Shown here piece after piece: positions 35,292 to 43,969 of a stretch of DNA of 64,000 nt (its first letter is position 1; each line of letters opens with the position of its first letter). The notes beneath the pieces were generated by a model that was given only the letters and a program-made list of their open reading frames with translations, made no database searches and was not told where the DNA came from. A program made the position numbers and the translations under genes. The stretch spans positions 1 to 64,000 of the forward strand of contig NZ_JAUSBZ010000121.1 in the NCBI RefSeq assembly GCF_030651755.1. Reading direction: 5' to 3'. This stretch comes from Phenylobacterium sp. (lineage in GTDB: Bacteria; Pseudomonadota; Alphaproteobacteria; Caulobacterales; Caulobacteraceae).

Positions 35292-35996
35292 ATGACCGAC
35301 AAACCCCTGATCATCGTCGAAGACCTGGCCAAGACCTTCGTTCTGCACAATGCGGAGCAGGCTACCATCCCGGTCTTCCAGGACCTGACCCTGCAGGTCG
35401 CCGCCGGCGAATGCGTGGTGCTGGCCGGAGAGTCCGGCGTCGGCAAGTCCACCCTCATGCGCTCCATCTTCGGCAACTATCTGCCGACCCAAGGGGCGGT
35501 GAAGGTCTGGCATGACGGCGCCTATGTGGACATCACGAGGGCCAATCCCCACGAGGTGCTGGAGGTCCGCCGCCGGACCCTGGGCTATGTCTCCCAGTTC
35601 CTGCGGGTCATCCCCCGGGTGCCGACCCTGCAGCTGGTGATGGAGCCCCTGCTGGAGAACGGCGTCGCGTTCGACGAGGCCAAGGACCGGGCCAGCGAGC
35701 TGCTTTCGGCGCTCCGCCTGCCCCAGGCCCACTGGGACCTGCCGCCGGCCACCTTCTCCGGCGGCGAGCAGCAGCGGGTGAACATCGCCCGCAGCTTCAT
35801 CCGGAAGTATCCGGTCCTGCTGCTCGACGAGCCCACCGCCTCCCTGGATGCGGAGAACCGGGCCATCGTCGTGCGGCTGATCAACGAGGCCCTGGCCGAG
35901 GGCGCGGCCATGATCGGCATCTTCCACGATCTCGACGTTCGCGACGCCGTGGCCAGCCGGCTGTTTGAGGTGTCCCAGTTCAAGGCGGCCGCCTGA
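35292..35996 (+). CDS. phnL: PhnL, ABC-type ATPase of the C-P lyase pathway
   Basis: PhnL (234 residues) is the second non-transport ABC ATPase of the pathway. Walker A is GESGVGKST, the signature SGGEQQRVNIARSFI and Walker B LLLDEPTASLDAEN. It begins 4 bases after phnK and stops 2 bases before phnM. PhnL supports phosphonate ribosylation with PhnGHI. Confidence 0.95.
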   Translation: MTDKPLIIVEDLAKTFVLHNAEQATIPVFQDLTLQVAAGECVVLAGESGVGKSTLMRSIFGNYLPTQGAVKVWHDGAYVDITRANPHEVLEVRRRTLGYVSQFLRVIPRVPTLQLVMEPLLENGVAFDEAKDRASELLSALRLPQAHWDLPPATFSGGEQQRVNIARSFIRKYPVLLLDEPTASLDAENRAIVVRLINEALAEGAAMIGIFHDLDVRDAVASRLFEVSQFKAAA

Positions 35997-35998
35997 CC

Positions 35999-37141
35999 AT
36001 GACCGAGACCCGCATCTTCTCCGACCAGGTGATCACGCCCTCAGGCCAGATCGCCGCCGAACTGATCCTCCGCGACGGCGTCATCGCCGCCGTGGAGGCC
36101 CGGGACGCCTGCCCAGCAGGCGCGCTGGACTGGACCGGCGACGTGCTGGTCGCCGGCCTGATCGACATCCACACCGACAATCTGGAAAAGCACTACCAGC
36201 CCCGCCCTGGCGCCCTGTGGGACGCCTATGGGGCGGCGCTGGCCCACGACGGCCAGTGCGTCACCGCCGGCATCACCACCGTGCTGGACTCCCTCAGCCT
36301 GCATGGGCGCAAGGATGGCCTGGACCGCAAGGACGCGCTCGGCCCCATGATCGCCGGCATGGACCAGGCGCAGACCGACGGCGCCCTGCGCGCCGACCAC
36401 CTGCTGCACCTGCGCTGCGAGGTGACCAATCCCGAACTGCTCACCCTGCTGGAGCCCCACGCCGACAATCCGCGGCTGAAGCTGCTGTCGGTCATGGACC
36501 ACACGCCGGGCCAGCGGCAGACCGCCAATGTGGAGCGCCTCCAGGCCCGCATGGTGGCGGCCGGTCGCAGCGCAGACGAGATCGAAGAGATCATGGCCCG
36601 CCGCCATGCCGGCCGCGATCCCGGTGTCGCCTATGACAACCGCCGTAAGGTGGTGGCGTTCGCCCGGGAATACGGCGTGCCGCTCGCCGCCCATGACGAC
36701 GAAACCCTGGAGCATGTGGAAGAGGCCCATGACGACGGCTGCATCATCGCGGAGTTTCCCGTCACCCTGACCGCGGCCCGCAAGGCCAAGGAACTGGGCA
36801 TGTTCGTGGCCATGGGCGCGCCGAACTTCGTGCGCGGCGGCTCGCATTCAGGCAATCTGTCGGCCCGTGAGAGCGCCCAGGCCGGCGTGCTCGACATCCT
36901 CGCCTCGGACTATGTGCCCCTCTCCATGCTGCGCTCCGCCTTCATGCTGATCGACGACCTCGGCTGGGCGCCGCAGGACGCCATGGCCACGGTCAGCGCG
37001 GCGCCGGCCCGCAGCCTAGGGCTCAAGGATCGCGGCGAGATCGTCGTCGGCCAGCGCGCCGACCTGGTTCGCGTCTCCCGCCGCAGCCAGGGCTGGCCCG
37101 TCCCGGTGGAAGTCTGGCGCCAAGGCGTCCGCGTGGCATGA
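35999..37141 (+). CDS. phnM: Alpha-D-ribose 1-methylphosphonate 5-triphosphate diphosphatase (second copy)
   Basis: This 380-residue PhnM is the copy that sits in the classic phnGHIJKLM order. The metal-site motifs are intact: IDIHTDNLEKHYQPRP, SVMDHTPGQRQ, AHDDETLEHVEE and ASDYVPLSM. It is related to, but clearly different from, the phnF-linked phnM at 29334; they share the motifs but not long identical runs, so this is an old duplication or separate acquisition. The stop overlaps the 2H phosphoesterase start by 4 bases. Confidence 0.95.
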   Translation: MTETRIFSDQVITPSGQIAAELILRDGVIAAVEARDACPAGALDWTGDVLVAGLIDIHTDNLEKHYQPRPGALWDAYGAALAHDGQCVTAGITTVLDSLSLHGRKDGLDRKDALGPMIAGMDQAQTDGALRADHLLHLRCEVTNPELLTLLEPHADNPRLKLLSVMDHTPGQRQTANVERLQARMVAAGRSADEIEEIMARRHAGRDPGVAYDNRRKVVAFAREYGVPLAAHDDETLEHVEEAHDDGCIIAEFPVTLTAARKAKELGMFVAMGAPNFVRGGSHSGNLSARESAQAGVLDILASDYVPLSMLRSAFMLIDDLGWAPQDAMATVSAAPARSLGLKDRGEIVVGQRADLVRVSRRSQGWPVPVEVWRQGVRVA

Positions 37142-37842
37142 GCCCCCGCTACGCCGTCTATTACGCGCCTGATCCGCAAGGGGACCTCTGGGACCTGGCC
37201 TGCGCCTGGCTCGGCCGCGATCCGCATCGCAAGGTGGATTGCGTCCGGCCGGCCACGCCGGCGCTCGCCGACCTCGACCTGGACGCCTTGACCGCCAGTC
37301 CTCGGGGCTATGGCTTCCACGCGACGCTGAAGGCGCCGTTCGAACTGGCGGACGGGGCCAGCGAGCGGGACCTGCTGGATTTCGCCGAAGGCTTCGCCAG
37401 CCAGTGGACCGCCTTCGAGGCCTTGATTTCCCCCCAGGCGCTGGGCCGCTTCCTGGCCTTCCGGCTTAATGATCCCTGCCCGGCCATGGACGCCCTGGCC
37501 GAGGCCTGCGTTCGCGACTTCGACCCGTTCCGCGCGCCCCTGTCGGAGGCCGACATCGCCCGTCGCCGCAAGGCGAACCTGACGCCGGCCCAGGACGCCC
37601 GGATGCTGGAGTGGGGCTATCCCTACATCTTCGATGACTTCCGCTTCCACATGACACTGACCAGCGGAATCGCCGATGACACGGTGCGCGCCCGGGTGCT
37701 GGAGACCCTCTCGCAATTGTTCGCCTATGTGACAGGCCCACACCGCTTTGACAGCGTCGCCATCTACCGTCAGGCCGACCGCGACGCGCCGTTCGAGGTG
37801 ATGTCGCGCTTCGGCTTCGCCGTTGAGCGGGCGGCGGTCTAG
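37138..37842 (+). CDS. DUF1045/Phn operon protein, 2H phosphoesterase-like
   Basis: The 234-residue protein belongs to the family found in phosphonate operons of Alphaproteobacteria (putative phosphonate metabolism protein). It carries two His-x-Thr motifs of the 2H phosphoesterase fold, FHATLKAPF near residue 60 and FHMTLTSG near 170, so a cyclic-phosphate phosphodiesterase activity is plausible. Because no metallo-beta-lactamase-fold phnP is found in the window, it may open the 5-phosphoribosyl 1,2-cyclic phosphate made by PhnJ. This is inference from motifs and gene content. It ends the plus-strand operon, converging with the PII-like gene by 4 bases. Confidence 0.88.
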   Translation: MSPRYAVYYAPDPQGDLWDLACAWLGRDPHRKVDCVRPATPALADLDLDALTASPRGYGFHATLKAPFELADGASERDLLDFAEGFASQWTAFEALISPQALGRFLAFRLNDPCPAMDALAEACVRDFDPFRAPLSEADIARRRKANLTPAQDARMLEWGYPYIFDDFRFHMTLTSGIADDTVRARVLETLSQLFAYVTGPHRFDSVAIYRQADRDAPFEVMSRFGFAVERAAV

Positions 37843-38156
37843 AACTTGTCGCCGCGCATGACCTCGACGTCAGAGACAGCCGCCACCCCAGGATAATCGG
37901 CGAAGAAGTCGGCCAGACGGGTCAGGACCCGGTCGGCCACCTCGGTGGTCACCAGGGCATAGATCAGCCGCTTTTCCTGGCCCGGCGTGAAGTCGCCGCT
38001 ACGCCATTCGCCGCTGTCGCCGCTGCCCGCCAGACTGGGCAGCACGGTCCAGCCCCGCACCCCGGCCTCGGCGAGGAAGGCCTCCACCCGCCGCAGCACC
38101 GGCGCCTCAACGATGATTTCCAGCTTCTTCCGTTTCGACAGTTGCATGGATCTCAC
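37839..38156 (-). CDS. PII-like (SbtB-type) small signalling protein
   Basis: The 105-residue protein has the small ferredoxin-like fold pattern of PII-like SbtB: KKLEIIVEAPVLRRVEAFLAE, a variable loop SLAGSGDSGEWRSGDF, and the C-terminal VEVMRGDKF. The start used is the GTG at 38156 overlapping the sbtA stop; ATG 38147 (MQLSKRKK) is an equal alternative. In cyanobacteria, SbtB binds and regulates SbtA in response to adenylate nucleotides. Gene order sbtA then this gene is the same here. Confidence 0.82.
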   Translation of the reverse strand: MRSMQLSKRKKLEIIVEAPVLRRVEAFLAEAGVRGWTVLPSLAGSGDSGEWRSGDFTPGQEKRLIYALVTTEVADRVLTRLADFFADYPGVAAVSDVEVMRGDKF

Positions 38157-39139
38157 CCGAAGAGGGCGGCGGTCGCCGCCGTGTAGAGGGGAATGCCAAA
38201 GACCAGGTTGAACGGGAAGGTCACCGCCAGGGACAGGGTCAGATAGACGCCGGGATCAGCGTCCGGCAGGGCGATCCGCATGGCGGCCGGTACGGCGATA
38301 TAGGAGGCGCTGGCCGCCAGGATAGCCAGGACCGCCGCATTGCCCGGCGACAGTCCAAGGAGCAATGACAGGCCCAGCGACAGCACTGAGGAGGCCAGCG
38401 GCATGAGGATCGCAAAGGCGACCAGCGGCAGGGTCAGCGACCGCGCCGCGCTGAGCCGCCGGGCCGCCACCAGCCCCATGTCCAGCAGGAAGAGCACCAG
38501 CACCCCCTGGAAGACCGGGCCGACAAAGACCTCCATCTTGCTCATGCCCGCATCGCCGCTGAGCAGCCCCACCAGGAAGGCGCCGATCAGCAGGACCACC
38601 GACCCGTTCAGCGCCACCTCACGGAACAGCTCACCGCGCAGGCCCTGCCGGCCGGCCGCGCCGCCGCCCGCCAGGATCAGGGCCGAGAGAATGGCCGGGG
38701 TCTCCATCAGCGCCACGACCGCGACCATGTAGCCTCCGAAAGGCACGCCGCTGACCCGCAGGAACTCCGTGCCGGCCACGAAGGTGACGATGGACACCGA
38801 GCCATAGTGGGCCGCCGTGGCCGCCGCCGTCGTCCGGTCCAGGCGGCTGATTAGCCGCAGGACGCCGAAGGCGAGGATCGGGATGCCGAAGCTGAGGGTC
38901 AGGCCGACGCCAGCCGCCTTGAGAAAGTCCGCGCTCAGGCCCGCTCGCGCAGCCTCCACGCCGCCCTTGAAGCCAATGGACAACATCAGCACCAGGGCCA
39001 GAGTCTTGGCTGCGCCCTCCGGCACGGTCAGGTCGGACTTGAACCACCCGGCGCCGAAGCCCAGCAGGAAGAACAGGATGGCTGGCGTCAGCAGGTTGGT
39101 CAGGGCCAGTTGCAGCGACTCGACCACGGGCGGCTCCAA
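38153..39139 (-). CDS. sbtA: SbtA-type sodium-dependent transporter permease
   Basis: The 328-residue inner-membrane protein has about ten hydrophobic segments in two inverted halves (LLTPAILFFLLGFGAGWFKS, AHYGSVSIVTFVAGTEF, ASYIAVPAAMRIALPDADPG). These match the SbtA sodium-dependent bicarbonate transporter family. It lies in a phosphonate gene cluster 48 bases downstream of phnN on the same strand, followed by a PII-like SbtB partner. In non-cyanobacteria the true substrate of this family is not certain, so bicarbonate is only the default guess. Confidence 0.88.
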   Translation of the reverse strand: MEPPVVESLQLALTNLLTPAILFFLLGFGAGWFKSDLTVPEGAAKTLALVLMLSIGFKGGVEAARAGLSADFLKAAGVGLTLSFGIPILAFGVLRLISRLDRTTAAATAAHYGSVSIVTFVAGTEFLRVSGVPFGGYMVAVVALMETPAILSALILAGGGAAGRQGLRGELFREVALNGSVVLLIGAFLVGLLSGDAGMSKMEVFVGPVFQGVLVLFLLDMGLVAARRLSAARSLTLPLVAFAILMPLASSVLSLGLSLLLGLSPGNAAVLAILAASASYIAVPAAMRIALPDADPGVYLTLSLAVTFPFNLVFGIPLYTAATAALFG

Positions 39140-39187
39140 GGGTTCAGGGACCAGCCCTCATAGCAGAACCATCAACGGGCTCCAGGC

Positions 39188-39808
39188 TCAACTGGCTCTC
39201 AGAATGGCGCTCATCATCGCCATGACGCCGGCCTCGCGGGAGCTGTCATTGCGCAGCACGATCACATCATCGCCGGCGATACTGTAGGCCCGGGCGCGGG
39301 CGATGCGGTCGGCGATCTCGGCCTCCGTCTCCCGGCCGCGGCGACGCAGGCGTTCGGCGAGTTGTTCGGGATCGGCGGTGACCGAGACGACGCGAACCCC
39401 GCCAAAACGCCGTCGGGCCTCGTCGATCACGCCGCGGGATACATTGGCGACAACCCGGCGGCCCAGGGCCAGATCCTGCAGGATGTCCACCGGCACGCCG
39501 TAGGAAAGGCCGTGGGCCCGCCAGAACAGCGCATAGTCGCCGGCCGCCTCGCGACGCTGGAAGTCAGCCTCGCTGACCGGCTGGTGGTCTTCGCCCCCGG
39601 CCTCGGCCGGGCGGGTAATGTCGCGGCGGACGAAGACGACGGCGGGATTGTCGGCCAGGGCCGCCCGGGCCCCGTCGATCAGGGTGTCCTTGCCGACCCC
39701 TGAAGGGCCGACCACCAGCACCAGCAGGCCGGCCTCAGGCGTACTTTTCGACGAAGGCCTCAGCGTCGAGGGCGCGGAAGTCGTCGAGGGCGTCAGCGAG
39801 GCGTTCAT
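39188..39808 (-). CDS. phnN: Ribose 1,5-bisphosphate phosphokinase PhnN
   Basis: PhnN phosphorylates ribose 1,5-bisphosphate to PRPP, the end of the C-P lyase pathway. It is a guanylate-kinase-like P-loop protein: [15 protein letters not shown], then FVRRDITRP and [12 protein letters not shown]. The ATG at 39808 gives 206 residues but overlaps the upstream gene by 74 bases and adds a Ser/Thr-rich leader. GTG 39721 would give 177 residues, nearer the E. coli size, and starts 13 bases past that gene's stop. The start is therefore uncertain. The gene is on the minus strand after the hexapeptide transferase. Confidence 0.9.
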   Translation of the reverse strand: MNASLTPSTTSAPSTLRPSSKSTPEAGLLVLVVGPSGVGKDTLIDGARAALADNPAVVFVRRDITRPAEAGGEDHQPVSEADFQRREAAGDYALFWRAHGLSYGVPVDILQDLALGRRVVANVSRGVIDEARRRFGGVRVVSVTADPEQLAERLRRRGRETEAEIADRIARARAYSIAGDDVIVLRNDSSREAGVMAMMSAILRAS

Positions 39809-40427
39809 GATCCCAGTCCCACCAAGCGATCGCGAGAAGGCCGTCCTGCACCGCCTTGGGGAAGCGCTCACGGATCGGCTTGGACGGCACCCCGCCCACA
39901 ATCGTGAACGGGGCCACATCCTTGGACACCACCGCGCCGGCCCCGACAACCGCGCCGGTGCCCACGGTGACGCCGGGCAGCACGGTCACCCCGTGGCCCA
40001 GCCACACGTCATGGCCCAGGGTCACGGTATGGGACCGCCGCCACTCAAAGAAGTCCTGGTCGTCCTCGTCCCCAAGCTCATAGGAGATGGCCCGATAGCT
40101 GAAGTGATGCTGGGCCGCCTTCCAGGTCGGGTGGTTGCCCGGATTGATCCGCACGTCCCGGGCGATGGAGCAGAACTTGCCGATCTCGGCATAGGCTGCG
40201 CTGGAGTCGTTCACGATATAGCTGAACGTCCCCATGGCGGTTTCCGACAGGCTGGTGCGCGCGCCCACCCGGCACCAAGGGCCAAGGATGCTGTCATGCA
40301 CCTGGGCCTGGGCGCTGATGGCGGGTTCAGGCCCCCCCGTCTTCTCGGCGGGTTCGGCCGGCGGCGTGAAACGCTCAAAATAGCGATAGCCCGGCGACAG
40401 GGGCCGGTCGGCGAGTCTCAGACCCAT
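39735..40427 (-). CDS. Hexapeptide-repeat transferase of phosphonate operons
   Basis: The 230-residue protein is a left-handed beta-helix acyltransferase-like protein of the family seen in phosphonate clusters (DapH/LacA-like). Imperfect hexapeptide repeats are visible in [39 protein letters not shown] and [17 protein letters not shown]. The C-terminus has an acyltransferase extension ([20 protein letters not shown]). It begins 1 base inside the phnC stop, so it is coupled to it. The acetyl or other acyl acceptor is unknown; it may stand in for PhnO. Confidence 0.88.
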   Translation of the reverse strand: MGLRLADRPLSPGYRYFERFTPPAEPAEKTGGPEPAISAQAQVHDSILGPWCRVGARTSLSETAMGTFSYIVNDSSAAYAEIGKFCSIARDVRINPGNHPTWKAAQHHFSYRAISYELGDEDDQDFFEWRRSHTVTLGHDVWLGHGVTVLPGVTVGTGAVVGAGAVVSKDVAPFTIVGGVPSKPIRERFPKAVQDGLLAIAWWDWDHERLADALDDFRALDAEAFVEKYA

Positions 40428-41209
40428 CAGGCGGCGGCCACGGCCTGGGTGGCGAAGGCCCGCCCGGCGCGGCCGGTGCGCACGCCATAGATCCTGTCGA
40501 CCACATCTGGCGTCAGGCCCGAAGGGGCGCCGTCATAGATGATCTTGCCCTTAGACATGCCGATAATGCGCGTGCAATAGCGCCGGGCGATGTCCAGGCT
40601 GTGAAGGTTGACGATGACGGGGATGCCCCGCTCACGGCACACATCCTCGAGCGCCTCCATCACCACCTCGGTGTTGATGGGATCGAGAGAAGCCACTGGC
40701 TCATCGGCCAGCAGCATGTCCGGCTCCTGCAGCATGGCCCGGGCGATGGCCACCCGCTGTTGTTGTCCGCCAGACAGGGTCGCGGCCCTCTGCAGCGCCG
40801 CCTGGGCCATGTCCAGACGGTCGAGCTCCAGGATGGCGCGGGCGCGGTCCTCCGCGGGGAAGATCTTGAGCAGAGACGTGGCCGTCGGTCGTTCGGCCAG
40901 GACGCCCACCAGTACATTGGTGATCACATCCAGGCGCGGACAGAGATTGAACTGCTGGAAAATCATCGCGCAGCGGCGGCGCCAGCGGCGCAGCGGCTTG
41001 CCCCTCAGCCTGCCCACATCCTCGCCGTCCCAGAGGATCTGCCCCGAGGTGGGCTCAGCCAGACGGTTTATCATGCGCAACAGGGTCGATTTGCCGGCGC
41101 CCGAGCGCCCGATCACCCCGATGAACTCGCCGCGGTCGCATCTGAAGGACACGCCGTCGACGGCGCTGACCTCCCCGAACCGCTTGGTCACGTTGCGCAG
41201 CTCCAGCAT
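40427..41209 (-). CDS. phnC: Phosphonate ABC transporter ATP-binding protein PhnC
   Basis: The track extends the frame to 41356, but ATG 41209 follows GGAGG and starts [20 protein letters not shown], giving 260 residues. Walker A is GRSGAGKST, the signature [15 protein letters not shown] and Walker [13 protein letters not shown]. It is the ATPase for the PhnD/PhnE importer but is separated from phnE by a PfkB-family gene on the other strand, so it has its own promoter region (41210-41391). Confidence 0.93.
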   Translation of the reverse strand: MLELRNVTKRFGEVSAVDGVSFRCDRGEFIGVIGRSGAGKSTLLRMINRLAEPTSGQILWDGEDVGRLRGKPLRRWRRRCAMIFQQFNLCPRLDVITNVLVGVLAERPTATSLLKIFPAEDRARAILELDRLDMAQAALQRAATLSGGQQQRVAIARAMLQEPDMLLADEPVASLDPINTEVVMEALEDVCRERGIPVIVNLHSLDIARRYCTRIIGMSKGKIIYDGAPSGLTPDVVDRIYGVRTGRAGRAFATQAVAAA

Positions 41210-41391
41210 CCTGCCTCCAGGGTTCGGCGGTAAGCTCTTGATCCCTTGCCGTTTAGCCCGCCCCAGTGACCTCAGCATGACGGCCTCCGAGAGCCCCGGG
41301 CGCACCAAGGGGGGATTTGTCGGCCGGACTGCGGCGAGGTGTCTCGCCCGCGTCACCGGCCAAGCCTAAGGAGGACGGCGGAGGCGACCCC

Positions 41392-42264
41392 ATGGCGGAC
41401 TTTCTGGTGATCGGCGCGCTGGCCCTGGACCGTCCGGTCTGGCTGGAGGGCAGGCTGGAACGTGGTGGTCGTATGGCGGGCCGCAGCCTGATGGGCCGGC
41501 TCGGACCGCGCCTCGGCGGCGGTGGCGCCAATGCGGGGGTCGCCCTGGCCAAGGCCGGCCATATCGCCAGGCTCGCGAGCCTGGTCTCCGCGGACGACGG
41601 CGGCGACGAGTCGATCGCCATGGCGAAAGCCGCCAGCCTCGACATCACCCTGGTGGGGCGCCGGCCAGGCGCCAGCCGGACAACCCTGATCCTCATCGAG
41701 CCTGACGGCGAGCGCCTGGTGCTTGGCCTGGATTTCGACCGGGCCCGCATCACCCTGCCGGCGCTTCCCTCGCCCTCGGACCATCCAGAGGTTCAGCCAG
41801 ACGGCGTCTATGTGCGCGCCGCCTATCCAGGATCCGACGCCTGGGCGAGCCACAGCCGCGGCCCGGTGGTGGTCCACTGGCCGGCGCCGACCTATGCCGG
41901 GCCCGCCGACGTGGTGATCTGTTCGGCCGACGACCTTGATCCTGGCGTCCTCGCCTCGCCGTTCGAGGCCGCGAGGGCAGTCTTTGGGCCGCGCCTCTCG
42001 GCCATTGTCGTCACCCACGGGGCTGGCGGAGCGAGCGCCTACAGCATGAGCGCGCCGATCATCGTGCGCCCACCCCCTGCAATGGTCATAGACTCCACCG
42101 GCGCGGGCGACGTGTTCGCCGCCGGCCTGCTGGAGGCCCTCACGGCCGGCGCCGGCATGGAGGCGGCGCTCCAGCACGCCTGCGCCTGGGGCGCCGTCAC
42201 GGTCGGGTTGGCCAGTTCGGCGCCCGTGGACGCCGGCCCTGGCGCCTACCGACCCTTCGCCTAG
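41392..42264 (+). CDS. PfkB-family carbohydrate kinase
   Basis: ATG 41392 follows GGAGG at a good spacing and gives 290 residues; the longer frame from 41317 lacks support. The ribokinase-fold kinase begins MADFLVIGALALDRPVWL and has a Gly-rich lid GGGGANAGVALAKAGHIA and the anion-hole/catalytic motif DSTGAGDVFAAGLLEAL. Sugar identity is not clear. It lies head-to-head with phnC and tail-to-tail with phnE (stop codons overlap by 4 bases), so it splits the minus-strand phosphonate transport genes. It could serve ribose salvage or be unrelated. Confidence 0.85.
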   Translation: MADFLVIGALALDRPVWLEGRLERGGRMAGRSLMGRLGPRLGGGGANAGVALAKAGHIARLASLVSADDGGDESIAMAKAASLDITLVGRRPGASRTTLILIEPDGERLVLGLDFDRARITLPALPSPSDHPEVQPDGVYVRAAYPGSDAWASHSRGPVVVHWPAPTYAGPADVVICSADDLDPGVLASPFEAARAVFGPRLSAIVVTHGAGGASAYSMSAPIIVRPPPAMVIDSTGAGDVFAAGLLEALTAGAGMEAALQHACAWGAVTVGLASSAPVDAGPGAYRPFA

Positions 42265-43082
42265 GCCAGACGGTTGCGCAGCGCCCGCGACAGGGTGTCG
42301 AGGCAGGCCACGGCGATCATGTAGAGCAGGATGATGAAGGCCACTTCGTCGAAGGCGAAGATGCGGATCCGCTCGTCCAGCTCGAAGCCGATGCCGCCGG
42401 CGCCGACGATTCCCAGGACGCCAGCGTTGCGGAAATTGCCCTCCAGGAAGAACAAGGTCTGGCTGGTGGCCACAGGCGCGAACTGCGGGGCCAGGCCAAA
42501 ACGCATCACCGCCAGGGGCGGGGCGCCGGCCGAGCGGACGCCTTCGATCGGCTTGGGGTCGCTGTTCTCCAGGGCCTCGGAGAACAGCTTGGCGAGGTTG
42601 GGAATGTCGGCGAGCGCCAGGGCGACCACCCCGGCGAAGGGGCCAAGTCCGAAGGCCGAGACCAGGATCAACGCCCAGACCAGCGCCGGAACCCCTCGGA
42701 AGATATCCAGGAACCGCCGAAACACGAAGTGCAGCACCGGGTTGGACACCACGGTCTTGGCGCCGATAATCCCCAAGGGCAGGGCGATCACCGCCGCAAT
42801 GGCGGTGCCGGCGAAGGCCATGGCGAAGGTTTCCGCCAGAGCCTTCAGAATCCGCTCGGACTGACCGCCCGATGAGGGCGGAAACATCTCGCCGAGGAAG
42901 CGGCCAAGCTTGCCAAATCCGGCCATCAGCGCTCCCGGCGCCATCTCCAGATCGATCGCCATGGCCACCAGGGCGGCCAGGGCGAGCGCCAACAGGGCGG
43001 CGTCGCGCGCCCGGCGGGTCCAGGGCGCCCGCAGGGCGTCCGGCGCGATGTTCAAGGCCTGGTCATAGGCTTGCCGCGGCAT
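42261..43082 (-). CDS. phnE: Phosphonate ABC transporter permease PhnE (second)
   Basis: The 273-residue inner-membrane permease has several hydrophobic segments and the BPD-transport EAA-like loop (VRSAGAPPLAVMRFGLAPQ). It begins 1 base before the other phnE ends. Sequences such as FLDIFRGVPALVWALIL and GIVGAGGIGFELDERI are typical of PhnE. It works with the neighbouring phnE as the heterodimeric channel for PhnC/PhnD. Confidence 0.92.
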   Translation of the reverse strand: MPRQAYDQALNIAPDALRAPWTRRARDAALLALALAALVAMAIDLEMAPGALMAGFGKLGRFLGEMFPPSSGGQSERILKALAETFAMAFAGTAIAAVIALPLGIIGAKTVVSNPVLHFVFRRFLDIFRGVPALVWALILVSAFGLGPFAGVVALALADIPNLAKLFSEALENSDPKPIEGVRSAGAPPLAVMRFGLAPQFAPVATSQTLFFLEGNFRNAGVLGIVGAGGIGFELDERIRIFAFDEVAFIILLYMIAVACLDTLSRALRNRLA

Positions 43083-43969
43083 CAGGCCTTCTCCAGACCA
43101 ATGAGGCGATGACGCACCGCTTCTGAGAACAGGTCGATCAGGAAGATCATGGCGATGATGATCATCAGGATCGCCAGATAGGTGTCGAACTCGGTGTAGG
43201 TGATGGCCCGTTGCAGCTCGAGGCCGATGCCCCCTGCCCCAACGATGCCGAGGGCTGCGGCGCCGGCCAGATTCCCCTCCAGCCGAATGAGGGCGTAGGA
43301 GGCGTAGTTGGGCAGAACCTGGGGCATGACCCCATAGCGGATCTTCTTCAAGGATCCGGCGCCGGCGGCCTGCAGGGCCTCCATCTGGCGGGGATCGATC
43401 TCCTCGTTGATCTCGGCGAACAGCTTGCCGAGGCTCCCCATGGTCGAGATGGTCAGGGTCAGCACGCCAGCCAGAGGGCCAACCCCGAAGGCCGCCACCA
43501 GGATCAGGGCCATGATCAGGTCCGGCAGGGTGCGGATCGCCTCGAGGATGCGACGCACCACAAAACGCACAGGCGCGAAGGGCATCAGATTCTGGGCGGT
43601 GAGGAAGGACGCGCCAAGCGCCAGAAACGAGCCCATTGCTGTGGCGAGTATCGCCATCTCGACAGTCTGCCAGGCCGCCCGCAGCCAGATCGGCAGAGCG
43701 TAGAACCAGGAATGCAGCGAGCCGCGGGTCTGACGATCCTCCAGCAGGAGATCGGCCTGCAGGCCAGGATTCATCCGCTGCAGGAAGTCGGCCATGCGTC
43801 CCAGGGGATCACCACCGATTTCAGACCCGAAGAACTGGCTGCGCTGGAATGAGACCAGGAGCAGCACCGAGAAAATCGCCAGGCCGACGGCGGCCTGGGT
43901 CCGCTGGCGGATCAGCAGACGTCGACGCTCCCGCTCAAAGGCCTCGACGGCCGGATGCTGGATGCTCAT
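43082..43969 (-). CDS. phnE: Phosphonate ABC transporter permease PhnE (first)
   Basis: The 295-residue permease has an N-terminal membrane segment (AAVGLAIFSVLLLVSF) and a core similar to the second phnE: ILEAIRTLPDLIMALILVAAFG, EALQAAGAGSLKKIRYGVMPQ and GIVGAGGIGLELQRAI. The start overlaps the upstream phnD-like gene by 4 bases. It pairs with the 42261-43082 gene. Confidence 0.92.
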   Translation of the reverse strand: MSIQHPAVEAFERERRRLLIRQRTQAAVGLAIFSVLLLVSFQRSQFFGSEIGGDPLGRMADFLQRMNPGLQADLLLEDRQTRGSLHSWFYALPIWLRAAWQTVEMAILATAMGSFLALGASFLTAQNLMPFAPVRFVVRRILEAIRTLPDLIMALILVAAFGVGPLAGVLTLTISTMGSLGKLFAEINEEIDPRQMEALQAAGAGSLKKIRYGVMPQVLPNYASYALIRLEGNLAGAAALGIVGAGGIGLELQRAITYTEFDTYLAILMIIIAMIFLIDLFSEAVRHRLIGLEKA

